From assembly GCF_019320115.1 (NCBI RefSeq), contig NC_089588.1, forward strand, positions 116,346,123 to 116,410,122: DNA of 64,000 bases, in the 5' to 3' direction. Position numbers and translations under genes: made by a program. Position 1 is the first letter of the stretch. The number at the start of each line of letters is the position of its first letter. The DNA is from Miscanthus floridulus. Its lineage: Eukaryota; Streptophyta; Magnoliopsida; Poales; Poaceae. The notes below the pieces were generated by a model, which saw nothing but the letters and a program-made list of their open reading frames with translations, did no database searches and was not told the origin of the DNA. Positions 19,237-31,089 of this stretch are shown here, in pieces.

Positions 19237-19535
19237 AAAAATCATGTAGAGATGGTGGGGGAGCACAACATATAAGGCGGGAGAAGCCCCTACCTATCAG
19301 GCTAGTCTTTTGGGTTGAGCAAAGTCATGGGTCTTATATGTTTTCAGCTCCGGTGGACCCTAGGACATGTGGGAGCGTAGGCTTGTGGCAACGAGCTGGG
19401 CCAGCTTCAATCCAGATCCAAGATCAAGAACTTAGCAGTCACCACTGGTTCCAACAATTGGTATCAAAGACAGTACCCAAGGTCAGAAAAAGTGAAACCC
19501 AATAAAAAAATCTTGAGCGTCACATATGTGGCGGG
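19237..19535 (+). mobile_element. TRIM left part: LTR and primer-binding site (copy A)
   Basis: LTR sequence to 19456 (ends GGTTCCAACA, first about 20 bases missing) is followed by ATTGGTATCAAAG, the form of a primer-binding site for initiator-methionine tRNA, and part of a tiny internal region. The other half is at 24925-25077; the 5.4-kb insertion at 19536-24919 separates them. Elements of the same family lie in U1-U4. Confidence 0.8.
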
Positions 19536-22500
19536 TGTGACAGAACCGCCCAATTTATACAAGATCAAGTACGGCAGCCCCCGTTTAACACGTTGACGCG
19601 TGCATACTTTCATTTATATAAACCGATAGTCCGTTGAGTGTCCCGAAGGACCTCGGTAAATCAACATCATAACCAAGATCGAGTGATTAAGCAAATACAC
19701 ATCACATACATAGAGTTGCCGCAGAAATAATGTTTACAATGAGTTCACAAATAATAATACAAGTTTGGGTTTCAAAACTGATTGGTGAAAACAACATAGC
19801 TTTCAAATGATTACAATAATATAAGTTCCAAATACATTGCTAGCATAAGTGACATCCTCTGATAAAATCATATAGATGAGAAATAAATATAGAGTCACCA
19901 AGCCCACCGGCGGTTAACCACCTTCTTCAGTAGGCCAAGAACTTCACTTGCAACATGGTGGGATAAACCCTGAGTACTCGAATGTACTCAGCTAGACCTA
20001 CCCATCATAAACAAGAAATAATGTGACACCAAGGAGTATGCAAGGCTTTATAGGTAGAGCTAACTTTGACAAAATTTTGCATAAAAGCCACTAGTTTAGC
20101 TGTACATTTTATAATTCGGTAACCAAGTTAATTATAGCTATTCATCTCTAGATTAGCAACTAACCTGTGCCAAACATGTGGAATATCATTTAGTAACAGA
20201 GAACCGTAACCATTGTCGGTGTAACATTTCCATATTCATCATAACCATCAAATTCCATTAATTAATGCTACGTTGCCGTTGCTCAGTCAAGTTCTCACTA
20301 TCCGGGAGAGGCGGCGATTCAAATCGATTCCTACCCAGCTAGGGAATTTATTCCTAACACAAACCGAGGCACACCTGCGCTAAGGTATCCTTAGGTCACC
20401 TTTGGTACAATTCAGATGCAGTCGTGGGTCCGATCAGCGCCGCACCCTCAGAGATTCTACCAATATGCCTGGAAGATCAGGACTCGAACCCGCCCATGGA
20501 CTCATGCCATTGGCTCTCTGCTCATACTTACTACCTCCAGTGTGCGCACTTCCACTTATCGGGGCCCGACCTGAATTGAACTACTCGGCTTTGCTATCGT
20601 ATCGTCGGATTCGGGCAGCTAAGTGCTAGGCATGTGTTCAACATGACATGAGGACGTACAACGAATCGATCCTTAATCAACACAGATGGGGATAGATAGG
20701 TTAGTGTTTGTTAGATGACACTCGCTTGGTGAGCATATCCTATTTAGGCATGTACTCCAAGGGTCTTTCCATCTTCGGGATAGGTCCACCAACACCATCT
20801 TCTGGTTCGATTCCATCATCACGTCCTTCACGTGTTGCATCTAGCGTACCTAGATGAGATGCAATACTGCAAGTGCATGAATATGAACAATGGTCACATC
20901 ATATTGATTTAAGCACTAGACAGCAAGTCATTCAACTAAGTAACTAGGGCTACATAATTTAGAGCATGCACTAGCAACATCAAGAATGGGCAATCAACTT
21001 AAGTGCATACATAGAATTTGGACAACAGTATAGCAGTCACGTGTTTTAACCATAACTGGAGTTACAATCATTCAATAAGAGTGATCTTGGACTTTATGGA
21101 TTCCAGAAGCTAACTCATAGGTTAACATGATCAAATATGCCAATATCTCAGGTCTATACTGATAAGGATAGAAAACTAACATTAACTTTAGAAATGTATA
21201 ACTAGAGTTGTAATCATCCAACAAGCATGATCCTTAACTTTATAGGAATCTTATTAAGTTATCTACAGCTTTATTATTATCATATTTAAGTGATTCAACA
21301 GTTATTTGGCCTTAAACACACAAAGCAACAATTCTGTCCAAAACATGGACATAATCTGACATGTAACTTCAGACAGTAATAAGTTGAGTTCTAGCTTTCA
21401 CAACAAGCTGGTTCTAGACTTTTTAGAAATATTATCAAACCATGCACAATTTTGTTATAAACATTACAAGCTAATTCCAAAGTTAACTAGGTCAAACATC
21501 ACAAAGAAGACATCTCTATCCAGATTAGAACAGAATCTATCACTCCACTTCACAAGCTCATAACTGGAGATTTAGACCACAAAAAAAGGGTGATCTTTAA
21601 CAACTTGGAAAGATCCTAAAAAGCACTACACTTCTTCTATTATCTACAAGACATGATTCAAAACTTAGCTAAGTCAAACAACACAATCATTCAGATCTGT
21701 ATAGAGAGCAAGCAAAACTTAACAACAAACTTTTAAAATCTATAGCTCCTAAATTATCAGGCCTATGGTCATGACAATTTAAAAAAAAGGAAGATTATTA
21801 AGTTACCTACAACTTTGGTATTCACCATATTCACAGAAAACATCATTATCACCACGAAATTAATTGCCTAACCACAACCATACATGCAGCCATTTCAGCA
21901 CGTATGCGACATGGTTCTTCATTTAGTTCTTTAACAAGGTAACATATGCATAAGTTAAACACATAGCTCACAACTGCTATGAACATAGTTAATTAGCATT
22001 GGTTCTAGGTAACATGAAACACCCTAAACACTTTAAGCAAGAATTAAAGCAAGGATGAAGAACTTGTATAAGCAACATAATCACTAGTTGTTACATTAAC
22101 ATGAGAGCATACATATTAGTTATATTTGATGCTTACCCACTACTTATCATAACTTAGCATCTTATATATCACTTAACAATATATATTAAAAGCATCACAT
22201 GACTTAATTGCATGCATCTACTAGCATCCTTTCATTATCCAATTATACACTAAAACATATATATTAATTATAGGTGATGTGGTAAACACCTCATTTGGAG
22301 CTGAGATTTTTATGGATGAGATATGTTATCAAAACATGACTACTTTAATAAAGATCACATGCTCAGGTTTTATATTTTAATTACTATGAAAAAGACAAAT
22401 GGCTATTGCAAGAAAACAGGTAAAAGCAAGATAAATATAAAGATCATTATTTTCTATAAATATATAGCCATATTATATGTTATCATGGTAGTACAACATC

Positions 22501-24919
22501 ATACAAAGCTAGTGGAACCATATTTTTCATGTTTACACCTACATTTAAAATTATAACTTATTTAAAACCATTTATCAAGCAATAAACAAGTTAAATCAAT
22601 CATACTACATCCAATAATCATAAAATTTTTACCACAGCACACAAATAGTATTAGTAGACTACCATAAAAATTTAACAGCCATTGGAGCATCCAAACTTTA
22701 TATATGAAAATGACAAGCAAAATAAGCTAAAATTGCCTATTTAACAAGATTAATAAAAAACATGATAAAAACAGTACACAACTAGCATGTTTAATATTTT
22801 TCTTAGCTAGAGAGTGTCATCACAAGACTAACACATCTAGAATCACAATTTTTGGACTTCTATAATTCAATATATGCATCTAACCAACTTAAAAGGATTT
22901 CTAAAAGCACTTTGCAAGAATAAATAAAAACATCAGAAACTTTCTACTAACATATATCATATTATGACTCTACTGTGTAGATCTACTCACAAGGATTCAA
23001 AAAAGTCCTCATTTGCTATTTTATGTTTTTTTCTACAATTTGTAATGCTTTTCCAAAGTTTTAGCCATAAAAGAAAAATAGATTTGCACCGAGGACCCTA
23101 ACTTTTCACTAAAACAGATTCCAGCAAACAAGTCCTTATTGGTACTATTCCTTGAGTCACATGATTCATAGTTGGGTCCTTCCCTTTCACCTAATTCCTA
23201 CACGAGGTCCTTCACTCGGACAGAACAGAGGAGGCTGATGGCGGCTTGAATTCCGGCGAGGTGGTCCTCCTCCGGCGGCGAGAGGTGGCAGCGGAGTGCT
23301 AGGGGATCCATGCACATCCATGGGATAGCTTGGCTCGACCCGAGGCGGCCTGCTGGCCATGGAAGTAGATGACAATAGCGATGGCAGCCTCTGGCGATCT
23401 GGCTAGCTAGCGGCGGAGGGAGGCTCGACGCGTGCTGGAGTTCTAGGGGGGCTGCGGGCATCCGAGGGTACAGTTAGCTCACTCCACGGTGGCCCGAGGC
23501 CAGCCAGCCACGCGCAGTGGTGCTGACAGCGAGGACGATGGTAGAGAGGCTGCAACCAGTGGGTCATGGCTCGGATTCACCCCGCGAGCGTGGGTAGGAC
23601 ATAGTGGGGTGTGAGGCAAACAAGTTTGTGCACATAGTTAGGGCAGAGAGGGCTTAGAGGGTGGGGAACACGGCGGGCAGTGGCGAGCTCGGCCGGCAAT
23701 GGCAGCCATGGCGTCCGCCCCTGCAAGCAGTAGCATCGTGAGAGGAAGAGCGCAAGGGAGGGCGAGAGCGAGCGAAGGGGAACGTGCCTGGCTCTCCGCA
23801 TGGCTGGAGCACAAGGGAGCGCGAGAGCAAGCAGCAGCATCGATGCAGGGGCATAGGGACATGCGACAGCAAGGTGGGGCGCTCAGCTTGGGCATTTTAT
23901 CGAGCATGTAGCGGGCAACAGTGTGGCCGGCGTGGGAGGGGATTTTGGGACAGTCACTGGCCGAATTGGACCTTGGGACCAAAAGAAAAGTTGAAGCCCA
24001 TGAACTGCTCTACATCTTTCATTAAGGGCGCCGAGCCATTAGAGAAATAGATTAATGGGTAATTAAGCCTGGATTTGATGCTGTCAGCGACTAATCAAAG
24101 ATTAAGCCTTTCTCTTCTTGAGCTCGAATTACTTGATCGAAACATGGTCAAATTGATTCCAACTTTTTGTGTGTCCTTCTCCAAAACATATATTCCAACT
24201 TTTACTTTTGGCTCAACTTGAGGTGTTTAACAAATTTTAGAGAACGTAGGATGCCAATGTCAATGACGATGAATTCTGGACTTAGAATTATTTAGAGCCT
24301 AGAAATAGCTGTTGATTCCATCTTGAGTCCTCCATTTGAGCCACTTAGAAGTTGAATAAGGTCTGGGTCCAAAAATAAAGTTTGTTTTACTCCAATCAAA
24401 CTTCAACTTTTATTTAAGGTCAAACTTCCTATCTGGTACAGAAACCATTTTTCATCTTGGTCAAAGCAGCACCTCGTTAAACCCTGGAATTATTGAGGCC
24501 TTTTCTTGACATTTGCTCAACACGAACCCTTCATGACTTTTGTTGTAGAGTTAAATTAGAGTTATTTGGGCAAGGTAGCAAGGTTTGGTCAATATCTCAT
24601 ATTCCCATTTACTTAATAAAGCAATCCAAGAAAGATTATAACTTATCATTTCATGTGACTTCTTGATTCCAAACTTCATGACACTTTTCCACTGGTCAAG
24701 ATTGATGCATGTTGATGTAATGTACATGAAATAAGCGTGTTTAACATTACTCTTGCATAATCTTAACAAGGGTTCACATGCAAGTAAGGGTGTGTTGTCC
24801 AAGTTTAAGTTGGATCCCACTCTTGTAGATTTGATCTTGACACCTTCATCACCACTTAACATGTCATGTTTGGGCTCAAATCCATTGCTTAACTGGTCAT
24901 AAACACCTAGGGTGTTATA
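19536..24919 (-). mobile_element. 5.4-kb solo-LTR-like insertion inside the TRIM (copy A)
   Basis: Bounded by GCGGG on both sides (19531-19535, 24920-24924). Read on the minus strand it starts TATAACACCC (probably from TGTAACACCC) and ends TTCTGTCACA, which fits a single long LTR or a non-coding large retrotransposon derivative. There is no coding domain. It is mostly AT-rich with a GC-rich block at about 23190-23980 whose open frames I do not trust. A segment near 19970 (CCTGAGTACTCGAATGTACTCAG) resembles what I recall from long chromovirus LTRs, but this is a weak clue. The copy B counterpart is 55139-60561. Confidence 0.65.
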
Positions 24920-24924
24920 GCGGG

Positions 24925-25077
24925 GGCACCCTGATGTGCGACTATAGGGGAGATTGTTGGGGTTTAGTCCCACTTCGGATATCGATGGTCGAGGAGCACA
25001 ACATATAAGGTGGGGGCGGTCCAACCTATCAGGCTAGTATTTTGGGTTGAGTTAGGCCCAAGGCCTTGGTATGTTGG
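24925..25077 (+). mobile_element. TRIM right part: polypurine tract and truncated LTR (copy A)
   Basis: GGGGGCACCCTGATGTGCGA and TAGGGGAGAT lead into an LTR start at 24955 (TGTTGGGGTTTAGTCCCAC). The LTR is cut at 25077, inside its middle, and joins unrelated sequence (CCCAAAATCC). Confidence 0.78.
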
Positions 25078-25359
25078 CCCAAAATCCTATGCAAGAAAAT
25101 GCTGGCGAGGTATATTTGTTAATAATCTTGCATCTCTTATATATATGAAATTAAACATAATTCTATTAATTCGTATATATCTTTGTGTTTCTACGTACAT
25201 AGCCCTCAAGATCGACAACGTCGACGAAAAGTAGTAAAAGTGTACGAGGCCTGACAAAACTGTTGGAGGGCTACTACATAACCACATAAGTCGATCCTAA
25301 TACCAGCGAACTATTCTAGCCAAAAAACAATGCAAAGAAGTTCATAAACCACTGTGAGT

Positions 25360-26216
25360 TCTTGTTAGGGACAGGGTCCCGATCAGCGTCCATGAATGGA
25401 AAAAGAAGAAGGTTGATCCTCTAATCATTTTTGTCTCTGAGCGAGAGAAGGACCTTCTTTGGGATTCAGTCACTGCACATTTCAATCTATCAGTAGATGA
25501 AGATTTAAAAAACTAGTTAAAAGTTAGGCTCTCAAGAAGATGGCCACACAATTCCAAGCCTAGAAGAAGAAGTTGTACAATGAATTTGTCAAGAAGAATC
25601 TAACTCTAGATTTCAGTCAAAATAGCCTGTACAAAAAGTTGAGGGACGACTGACCTAAATTTGTGAGGTACAAGACATCGAAAGAGGGTGAGAAAGGGGT
25701 GAGAAGGAACAAACAGAATGCATGACAGAAGGTATACCATCATAAAATGGGATCAGGTGGCTACAGGAGTGCCATTCCAAAGTGGCAAAGAATGGAAGCA
25801 GACCTGCTTGCCAAAGGGATCCATCCATTTTCACTCGAATGGCCCAAACGCTCCAAGAATTGGTTTTTTGCGCATGGGGATCACAGGACCCAAAGATCGG
25901 GGAGCCGGTTATTGGTGGAGAAATCATAACAGTAGCACAAAGACTTATCGATATTGTAGATGCTTCTACCAGTGGTGCTTTTGTGCCCAACAAAGAGAAG
26001 GATGAGCTGATGTACACCCTCTAGACTCTTGAACACCCTAGGTGAACGCGAGGCAAAGGGTTGATTTCATGTTGGCATGGCTTCCCTGAGGACGCCGCTA
26101 CCTATAGAAGCCGCCATCGAAGGAAGGATGAGGAGGCAGAGAGGATCCACATGTTAGATGAGGCGGTGCTTCGATTGCAGGAGCGAGAACAAAACATGGA
26201 TGTGAGAGTACAAGAT
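25360..26216 (+). pseudogene. CACTA-type transposase relic, Ptta/En/Spm family (copy A)
   Basis: Frame-broken translation matches the plant Ptta/En/Spm (Transposase_24) family: GSGGYRSAIPKW with RMEADLLAKGI near 25745-25830, SKNWFFAHG near 25860, EKDELMYTL near 25997, and FPEDAATYRSRHRRK near 26085. In-frame stops and shifts occur. Copy A loses homology to B at 26216, while B continues through more of the gene. Positions 25078-25359 hold no recognisable gene. No terminal CACTA repeats were seen. Confidence 0.75.
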
Positions 26217-26685
26217 ATTTTCCTCGCCTATGGGCTTATCTGCTATCGCGCACGCTTGTTTGAATTCCTAAGGCGGTTCGCCATAGTGCGAGCTTATTCA
26301 TGCGTGGCAGAGGAATCTCAAGGCTAGTCCATGGTGGTATGGGTAGAGGGAGGTCATGCCGCCGCATGTCGTGGGAGCAATAGTGAGATGGAGAGAGGAG
26401 GAGTAGAGAACTGGTGGGGCCAAGAAGCTTCAGGAATGTGTCCCCGAGCTTGTCCACTCAGAGGGGGCACGGTGATGGTGGCGTGGCCGAGGTGAGCACC
26501 ACGACGTGGTATTCATGTCAATGGGAAGGAGGTAGATGATGGAGCTAACATGAGGGGCCTGTGCGCCAGCGAGTGGGAGACGGAGGAAGACAGAGTTAGT
26601 GAGCTAGGCTAGGACACTGCCATTCATGCGGGCGCGATGATGGGCCAGCCCAATGTGGGAGAAGGGAAGGGAAGAGAGGGTCTAT
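26217..26685. other. Unclassified junction sequence
   Basis: Unique within the window, purine-rich, and lying between the end of copy A and the first tandem unit. No gene or repeat recognised. Confidence 0.5.
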
Positions 26686-26779
26686 GTCCCATTTCCTAGG
26701 ACATTCCTACCCCTCCTCCTAACCCTAGCTAGTGGCACCGGCGCTCCCCGACACAGCTGCCACCTCTCCATCCCCTAGC

Positions 26780-28490
26780 ATGACGATGGAGTCAACATCT
26801 AGCGCCACGTCTAGTGCCCGCACTAGAAGGCCTCCTCTGGATCAGATCTCACACCAACATTCTACATCCCGTTGAACATGACCATCATCGTCAAGTCCCA
26901 TGTGCTGATCACCCTCGAGTTGAAGCTACCTAACTTCACCTGCTGGTTAGGCTTCTTCCTCTCCATGTCCGGCAAATTTGGCCTTCACCCGTACATCAAT
27001 GGCATGGTGGCTTCATGTCCTGATGACCCATCTTGGCGGCGACTAGCTCCTGTGTCCACAACTGACTCCTCAGCTCTACTGCGAATGACATTCTTTGCCT
27101 CGCCCTTGAGATGGACCAAATGGCCTGCCAGCTCTAGAATGCTATCGAGGGCCTCTTCCATGCGAACATGGCTCCCTGTGTCGTCTTCCTCAATCATGAG
27201 TTCCAGTCCATGACTCAAGGTGTCACCTCTCCATCAATGAGTATTGCTAGAAGAAAAAGGCTACCACTGATGCGCTCCATAATGCTGGCCACACCGTCCT
27301 TTGACTCATAGCTCGTCCTCAACCTGCTGTGTGGCCTCAACCCTCGGTTCTCCAGCACGACTGACAATACCATCCACTGTAATCTACTACCTGACTACGC
27401 CATGGCTTGCAAGAAGCTGGTTCTCAATGTTGGGGTTTAGTCCCACATCATGTAGCGATGGTGAGGGAGCACAACATATAAGTTGGGAGAAGACCCCACC
27501 TATCAGGCTAGTCTTTTGGGTTGAGCAAAGTCAGGGGCCATATATGTTGTCAGCTTCGGTGGACCCTAGGACCTATGGTAGTGTAGGCTTGTGGTAATGA
27601 ACCAAGGCGGGTTCAAGCCAGCTCCAAGATCGAGAACTCAGTGGTTACCACCGGTTCCAACATCAGAGCCAGTACCCAAGGTCAGAAAAAGCTAAACCTA
27701 ATTAAAAATGTCGAGTGTCACATATATGGTGGAGGCACCCTGATGTGTGACTATGGGGATGGTTGTTGAGGTTTAGTCCCACATCGGATATCGATGGTGG
27801 GGGAGCATAACATATAAGATGGGGGTAGTCCAACCAATCAGGCTAGTCTTTTGGGGTTGAATTAGGCCCAATGCCTTGGTATGTTGGAGCTCCGATGGAC
27901 ATGGGACCTGTGGGAGCGTAGGCTCGTGGTACCAAGCCGGGCCGGCTTCAAGCCAGCTCCAAGATCGAGAACTTGATGGTCACCACTGGTTCCAACACTC
28001 AAGGAACTCCATCTTGCCAATGAGGGCAAGGTCGCCTCGCAGACCACCCAATATGTGGGATCGCTCTCTTGTGCCATGGTCTGCCATGCATCCTCCTCCT
28101 GCCTGGGCACCCGAAGCTAGGGAGATGGCCGCAGCAACACTTGGGGTAGTTCTGCTGACGGTAGTGATGGCCCTGGCGGCCGCTCGGGCAGCGGCGGTGG
28201 CGGCAAACACAACAAGAGGAAGGGCTGCAGCGGCGGCAGTGGTGGCCGGTACCAAGGCGATGGTCACGGTGCCTCACCACTGGTTGGGCCCTAGATGTGC
28301 TTCGCTCCCTGGGGTGTACAACAGCCGTAGTGGCATCCCCCCGGCGCCGCAGCCCACCTGGCGCGCAGCGGGTGCCCTCGGTGTGTTGGGCGCGTCCCCA
28401 CAGGCACACGCCGCCTGCGCTGCGGGATAAATTGTTAATGTTGCGCTAATCTGTAATGTACCCTGCAGCACAATGTCATTCCCTTTTGGA
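26780..28490 (+). pseudogene. Copia gag relic (UBN2 type) in U1, split by a TRIM
   Basis: Frame-shifted translation reads as copia Gag: LKLPNFTCW, FFLSMSGKFGLH and PDDPSW at about 26920-27040, then an SINEYC / LVLNLL-type part up to the TRIM at 27428. After it, KVASQTTQY and a Gly/Ser-rich tail (GGRSGSGGGGKHNKRK in one frame) run to about 28490. Several stops and shifts. The rest of the copia element is absent. Confidence 0.75.
27428..27997 (+). mobile_element. TRIM in U1 (two LTRs)
   Basis: LTRs at 27428-27662 and 27774-27997 flank about 111 bp. Target duplication CTCAA lies at 27423-27427 and 27998-28002, inside the copia gag relic. Most of the primer-binding site after the first LTR is deleted (TTCCAACATCAGAGCC). 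No coding capacity, as usual for TRIMs. Confidence 0.88.
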
Positions 28491-28511
28491 TAATCACCAC
28501 TCTTGACTTTG

Positions 28512-28825
28512 GGGCTCTAAGCTTTAGTGCTTGCCACATAGGATGTTTGGATACTAGTTAGGAGTATTAAATATAGACTGGTTACAAAACTAACTGTATA
28601 AGCCATGACTAATTCTCAAGATGAATCTATTAAGCCTGATTAGTCCATGATCAGCCCATGTGATGCTACAGTAAACATAAGCCAATCATGGATTAATTAG
28701 GCTTAATAAATTTAGCTCGTGAATTAGTCTCGGCTTATGCAATTAGTTTTATAATTAGCTTACGTTTAGTCCTCCTAATTGCTATTTAAACATCCGATGT
28801 GACAGGGACTGAAGTTTAGTCATGG
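28512..28825. mobile_element. Foldback MITE in U1
   Basis: Long imperfect inverted repeats: CACATAGGATGTTTGGATA near 28535 pairs with TATTTAAACATCCGATGTG near 28783, and the arms continue inward (TTAGGAGTATTAAATATAG / TTTAGTCCTCCTAATT). I do not assign a superfamily. Copies in U2 and U3. Confidence 0.75.
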
Positions 28826-28853
28826 GATCCAAACTTGCCACGGTCAGCAGTAA

Positions 28854-28961
28854 GGGCATCTTTGGTTGGTGGCCTGGCACGCATCTCACCCATCAGACAT
28901 CCATTCGAGTACGAAATCCATGGCCTGGGGTTGCTGCCTGGCTGCAGAACCAAACAGTGCC
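28854..28961. mobile_element. Small Tourist-like MITE in U1
   Basis: Ends GGGCATCTTTGG and CAAACAGTGCC form imperfect inverted repeats. Flanked by TAA on both sides (28851-28853, 28962-28964), as for PIF/Harbinger-type insertions. 108 bp here, about 118 bp in U2 and U3. Confidence 0.55.
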
Positions 28962-29216
28962 TAAGAGCCTAGGGCATGACACGAAATTTGGAAACTGCAC
29001 CACGTTTGCATGGGTTCTGACCGATTTGAGAAGAATGGAAGGGCCAAGAACCCAGTGGCTGCTAAGATTATAGCACTTATCACATCGGCCAATTCACACA
29101 TTTTGCACACACACTAAAGCAAAATGGAAACAGTTAGTATAACAGAAATGTTTTCCGGTCTCCAAAAGTAATAGAGCTAGTATCATTATATTAAAAGAAA
29201 AAAATAGGAGAGCCTT

Positions 29217-29465
29217 TTATTCTATATGCAAATGGGCAAGGAGTGTATGAATGATATCGTAACTGCTCACACCATCTAAATGACAAGCTAAATCAACACA
29301 TTTCTGGGAGGTAATGGCAAAACTGGAGAAGTTAAATACCATGCGCCTTCTCATATTCTTGACCTCCGTGAACCATGAGAAGACAAGATAGAAGCCAAGA
29401 GAGAGAAGAATGCAAGACAGAAGACAATTTGCAGTGGCTGATATGCAAGTAAATTGATGTGACAT
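29217..29465 (-). other. Conserved 82-residue open frame, unrecognised (U1)
   Basis: Minus-strand frame with a hydrophobic segment (LLSCILLSLGFYLVFSWF) near residues 14-31. Kept at the same length in U2 (35258-35506) and U3 (41647-41895) with only a few substitutions. It could be an old exon or chance retention in young duplicates. No family recognised. The region 29080-30420 otherwise holds only short internal repeats (GGAAACT...AAGTTTGCATGAG). Confidence 0.25.
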
Positions 29466-30501
29466 TGGAGGTTACCAAACTACAGTCTTTCTTTTCCCCC
29501 TCGAGGTTATCATTGTGGTGTAGATGCTACAATCTCTTCTCCACAATTGTTCCTCAATAGGGAATCCTAGACTAAATTTGCTGATACAATGTAAAAGCTG
29601 AGTTACCCAATAGAATGCCCTGTATAAAAACTAGAGAAGACAACACGGAAAAACATGATACTAGTTGACCTCAAATGCCTTGTACAATGCTTGTTACATG
29701 TAATTCTGAATCTTGCTTCGAGGAAAAACTTGTGTCTACAAGATCGTCGATTGTAATTAGACATACTTGTATCAAAAAGCAGCATGGTGCTGCCTAATGT
29801 TTGTTTTTATGATGAAACGATTCTTTTTAACTAAACAACAAAAAAAACGTAATCAAAATATATAATCCATTTCCTCACTTATGCATATTCCCTATTGCAT
29901 AATCACCCAATCTTGATTCTGGCCAACGAGGTAATACAGACTATCCTTATCGTGTTCACTATCCATCCACAAGCATGCAAGTTGGAAACTTTACTAAGTT
30001 TGCATGAGCTTTGACCAATCTGACAAGAATGAAAGGATCAAGAACTGAATGGCTGGTAATGATAATCACAAATTCATGCATTCTGCACGCACGCGACAGA
30101 AACATTAACACAGTTAGTCCAACAAATAAAAGGAATTCTAGTCCAACTTCAGGCATCCATTTGAGGCACCGGGTGACTGAAACCAATGGCCTGGGACTGC
30201 TGCCTGACCGCACAACCAAACAGCGCCTAAGAGCCTAGAGTATGAAATTTGGAAACTACACCAAGTTTGCATGAGTTCTCACCGATCTGAGAAGAATGGA
30301 AGGGTCAAGAACCCAGTGGAGTCTTAGGAACAGGTTGCCGGCATTAGCCATCTTAGCACTACCTGTTCGCCCTTTTTATTTTTTGTGTGTTACCGTTGTG
30401 CTAAAGCTGTAGGCATCATCTTAGTTGTGGATAGGCCGGACTACTTTTAGAATCTTGTATGATCTTGATGTTCATAGAAGCTTCCTTTGTCTAAAAACAT
30501 A

Positions 30502-31070
30502 CCTAGAGAGTTCACAAGCTACCGATAAAAAAAGCTGTTACCTCCTCTTGGCGGGCATGACGAAACGAGTTCACCTTCTTGATGGTGAAGAGGTGCGTGG
30601 CGACAAGTTTTTTACTTTCCACCAGTAATCGCCGTAAGGACCAAAACCGATTGTCAATGACCTGTACAGGAAGTTGTGCAAGACCTTGGACGTCGGCCAC
30701 GAGGCGAAGACGTGGTCAAGCGTGTGCAGGACCGCCGGCGCCGCGCGCGGCGAGGAGGCGACGAGGTTGGGGACGCTGCCGAGTTGAAGGAGCATGAGGC
30801 CGCTGCCACGGTCGTGCTTGGCGGCGAGGTCACGGAGGCAGACGTGTGGGAGATCGCCGATGCATTGCAGGTGTCTGATGACCGGCAGCCTCCCTGGAGG
30901 TGATGGCAGGAGAGGATTCGACTGCTTCGTTTCGTCGTCGCCGGCGTTGGGGCATTGGTGGCGGCGTCAGCAGATGACAGGCAGCAGCACTAGCATGAGA
31001 GGCACGACGACGAACCAAAGTTGCCGTTGTTATACTAGTGGCGTCTTAGTGGCCACCAGCATGAACTGGT
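30502..31070 (-). pseudogene. CYP71-type P450 exon 1 relic in U1
   Basis: The minus strand encodes the N-terminal part of a plant P450: a hydrophobic anchor (WQLWF-like), a proline hinge (LLPSPPGRLPVI), VPNLVASSPRAAPAVL, HDHVFAS-like and FGPYGDYWWKVK. It is frame-shifted after WWKVK and the start codon is not preserved. The rest of the gene is missing except for a 19-base scar at 30497-30515 that matches exon 2 of the U3 copy (44110-44128). Confidence 0.85.
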
Positions 31071-31089
31071 ACACTACATGCAACAAGTG

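Larger units (their letters stand above)
1..26216 (+). repeat. Segmental duplication, copy A
   Basis: Apart from the Tat element at 353-12831, this stretch aligns base for base with 48086-61850. The order of minisatellite, antisense pseudogene, LTR, split TRIM, solo LTR and transposase relic is identical in both. Homology ends at 26216 (61850 in B), after a shared GTGAGAGTACAAGAT. The left end lies outside the window. By-eye comparison of a few hundred bases gives about 2-4 percent divergence, varying locally, plus small indels such as about 36 bp present at 56701-56740 but absent near 21100. Confidence 0.93.

Noticed and set aside
19237..19535. Cassandra-type TRIM carrying 5S rRNA
   Set aside because: No 5S-like internal control sequences are visible in any of the TRIM LTRs.
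23187..23982. Several GC-rich open frames (also 58807-59630)
   Set aside because: They occur on both strands of a GC-rich block inside a non-coding LTR-like element and have no domain or conserved start.
25718..26024. Three overlapping plus-strand open frames as separate genes
   Set aside because: They are successive frames of one frame-shifted CACTA-type transposase relic.
27862..28430. Ala- and Cys-rich open frames on both strands after the TRIM (also in U2 and U3)
   Set aside because: They are out-of-frame readings of the Gly/Ser-rich copia gag tail.
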